44,010 nt of DNA from Acidobacteriota bacterium (GTDB taxonomy: Bacteria > Acidobacteriota > Terriglobia > Terriglobales > Acidobacteriaceae). The notes under the pieces are model-generated. The model did no database searches. It was not told the DNA's origin and was given only the letters and a program-made list of their open reading frames with translations. The translations under genes and the position numbers were made by a program. The stretch covers positions 1 through 44,010 of the forward strand of contig JAJZVX010000031.1 in assembly GCA_021846985.1 (NCBI GenBank), read 5' to 3'. Positions 42,677 through 44,010 of the stretch are shown one piece after another. The first letter of the stretch is position 1, and each line of letters begins with the position of its first letter.

Positions 42677-43975
42677 ATGGGCAACGCGCCGTTTCACGTG
42701 CTGGCCAAGCCGGCGGGAGCGATCTGCAACCTGGATTGCCGGTACTGTTTTTACCTCGAAAAGGAGGCGCTGTATCCGCAGACTGGCGCATGGGCGATGC
42801 GGGAGGAGGTGCTGGAGTCGTATATCCGGCAGTATCTTGAGGCGCACGAGGGGACGGTGCAGTTTGCGTGGCAGGGCGGCGAACCGACGCTGCTGGGGGT
42901 GGAGTATTTCCGGCGGGTGGTCGAGCTGGAGCGCAAGTATGCCGGCGGACGGCGCGTGGACAACGCGTTACAGACAAACGGCGTGCTGCTCAACGACGAG
43001 TGGGCGCGATTCCTGAAGGACGAGAATTTTCTGGTGGGGATCTCGATCGACGGGCCGCAGCAGCTGCACGACGCCTATCGCGTGGACAAGGGAGGCCGCG
43101 GGAGCTTTGACCGCGTGCTGCGGGGGATGGAGACGCTCAAGCGGCACGGCGTCGAGTTCAACACGCTGACCACGGTACACCGGGCGAATGCACAGGCGCC
43201 TCTGGAGGTGTACCGGTTCCTAAAGGAGCACGGCAGCGGGTTTATGCAGTTTATTCCGATTGTGGAGCGGGCCAGCCAGACGATGACGGCGGATGGGCTG
43301 GTGCTGGTGAAGCCGCAGTTTGCCGGGGCGGCGGAGGTGACGCCGTGGTCGGTGGAGCCGCGGGCGTGGGGCGAGTTCCTGTGCGCCATCTTCGACGAGT
43401 GGGTACGCAAGGACGTGGGCCGTTGCTACGTGCAGCTCTTCGACGTGTGTCTGGAGATGTGGGCGGGGATGGAGGCCAGCCTGTGCGTCTTCCGGCGGCA
43501 GTGTGGAGCGGCGCTGGCGTTGGAGCACACAGGGGATTTGTATTCGTGCGACCACTACGTGTATCCGGAGAACCGGCTGGGCAACATTATGAACGAGGGC
43601 CTGGCGGCGCTGGCGCGGAGCGAGGCGCAGCGGGCGTTTGGCGAGGCGAAAGAGACCATGCTGCCCAAGTACTGCCGGGAGTGCGCGGTGCGCTTTGCGT
43701 GCAACGGGGAGTGCCCCAAGCACCGGTTTGCGGCCACGCCGGACGGGGAGCCGGGACTGAATTACCTATGCGCGGGATACAAGCGGTTCTTTACGCACGT
43801 GGACCCGTATATGCGGTTCATGGCGGCGGAACTGGCGGCCCAGCGGGCTCCAGCAAACGTGATGCGCTGGGCGGCGGGCGAGGACGCGCGGGCGGCGATG
43901 CGGACGGCGGGACGCAACCATCCCTGCCCTTGCGGAAGCGGGAAGAAGTTCAAGCATTGTTGCGGGAGGGGGTAG
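42677..43975 (+). CDS. Anaerobic sulfatase-maturating enzyme (radical SAM, anSME) with SEC-C tail
   Basis: A 432-residue radical SAM protein. Cys17, Cys21 and Cys24 (CNLDCRYC) bind the SAM-cleaving 4Fe-4S cluster, and FAWQGGEPTLLG is the SAM-binding GGE motif. Later Cys clusters (CVFRRQCGAALALEHTGDLYSCDHYVYPE; YCRECAVRFACNGECPKHR) form the SPASM domain holding two auxiliary clusters. The last ~20 residues, NHPCPCGSGKKFKHCC, are a SEC-C zinc motif, an addition not found in the classic enzyme. It converts the sulfatase CxPSR Cys to formylglycine; a matching sulfatase is encoded divergently 151 bp away. ATG 42677 begins directly with the family N-terminus (MGNAPFHVLAKPAG). Confidence 0.92.
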   Translation: MGNAPFHVLAKPAGAICNLDCRYCFYLEKEALYPQTGAWAMREEVLESYIRQYLEAHEGTVQFAWQGGEPTLLGVEYFRRVVELERKYAGGRRVDNALQTNGVLLNDEWARFLKDENFLVGISIDGPQQLHDAYRVDKGGRGSFDRVLRGMETLKRHGVEFNTLTTVHRANAQAPLEVYRFLKEHGSGFMQFIPIVERASQTMTADGLVLVKPQFAGAAEVTPWSVEPRAWGEFLCAIFDEWVRKDVGRCYVQLFDVCLEMWAGMEASLCVFRRQCGAALALEHTGDLYSCDHYVYPENRLGNIMNEGLAALARSEAQRAFGEAKETMLPKYCRECAVRFACNGECPKHRFAATPDGEPGLNYLCAGYKRFFTHVDPYMRFMAAELAAQRAPANVMRWAAGEDARAAMRTAGRNHPCPCGSGKKFKHCCGRG

Positions 43976-44010
43976 CGGGCGAGGCTTGTTTGCGGGGGGG
44001 GAAAGGGTGA

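Noticed and set aside
41098..42840. 580-codon plus-strand open frame opposite the sulfatase
   Set aside because: Gly/Val/Glu-rich antisense product without motifs; the sulfatase on the minus strand has clear family motifs.
1..44010. CRISPR arrays, tRNA or rRNA genes
   Set aside because: No regularly spaced repeat array beyond the four short IS-like repeats at 26-114, and no tRNA cloverleaf or rRNA sequence was recognised on either strand.

Overview
The window looks like chromosomal DNA of an Acidobacteriota (class Terriglobia/Acidobacteriia-type) bacterium. Evidence is the high GC content and typical gene content: a giant S53 protease with Ig-like repeats, carboxypeptidase-regulatory-like domains on outer-membrane proteins, small secreted proteins with a PEAP motif, and Tat-exported glycosidase and sulfatase. 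This is inference from protein character; no rRNA or taxonomic marker gene is present.

Layout. 1-442: tandem repeats resembling an IS21-family end, then a Crp/Fnr regulator. 1529-2798: minus-strand pair of a TSUP (TauE/SafE) permease and a DUF971 protein. 3026-6395: heat-shock block with hsp20 behind a HAIR-like operator, a strong terminator, and clpB. 6444-7013: small secreted SnoaL/DUF4440-like protein. 7258-14501: respiratory locus. A minus-strand Crp/Fnr regulator with an N-terminal Cys cluster is divergent from a decaheme cytochrome (DmsE/MtrA/PioA type), a very large outer-membrane beta-barrel, a monoheme cytochrome c and a NapC/NirT-like multiheme quinol dehydrogenase. Together these could carry electrons quinone pool -> periplasm -> outer membrane, that is, a porin-cytochrome conduit. 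Two CRP-type palindromes lie between the regulator and the cytochrome.

14803-23895: S53 protease/Ig-repeat surface protein, RNB-domain ribonuclease, and two related outer-envelope proteins sharing an HQD-x-R-[FY] signature. 23867-25976: metallophosphoesterase (altered GNHE motif) and a Tat-exported GH5-like glycosidase. 26114-29127: Cys/His/Met-rich small secreted protein followed by an OprC/NosA-like TonB-dependent copper receptor. 29561-32414: Cys-rich PadR regulator divergent from a CoA-disulfide-reductase/rhodanese fusion and a hotdog thioesterase. 32670-35175: GT9 heptosyltransferase-like, ICMT-like methyltransferase and DUF3108 protein, tightly packed.

35279-38584: a 3.3-kb integrative element inserted at the first codons of mnmG (tRNA modification). 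It is bounded by a 15-bp direct repeat, carries a tyrosine integrase that is frameshifted as written and four or five small unknown genes, and has about 0.6 kb packed with perfect GC-rich hairpins that may be a structured non-coding RNA. mnmG is intact after the right repeat. 40656-43975: DUF2905 membrane protein, a sulfatase, and divergently its likely formylglycine-forming radical-SAM partner (anSME).

The most promising targets for new biology are the electron conduit with its dedicated regulator and the small integrative element with its hairpin-rich region.
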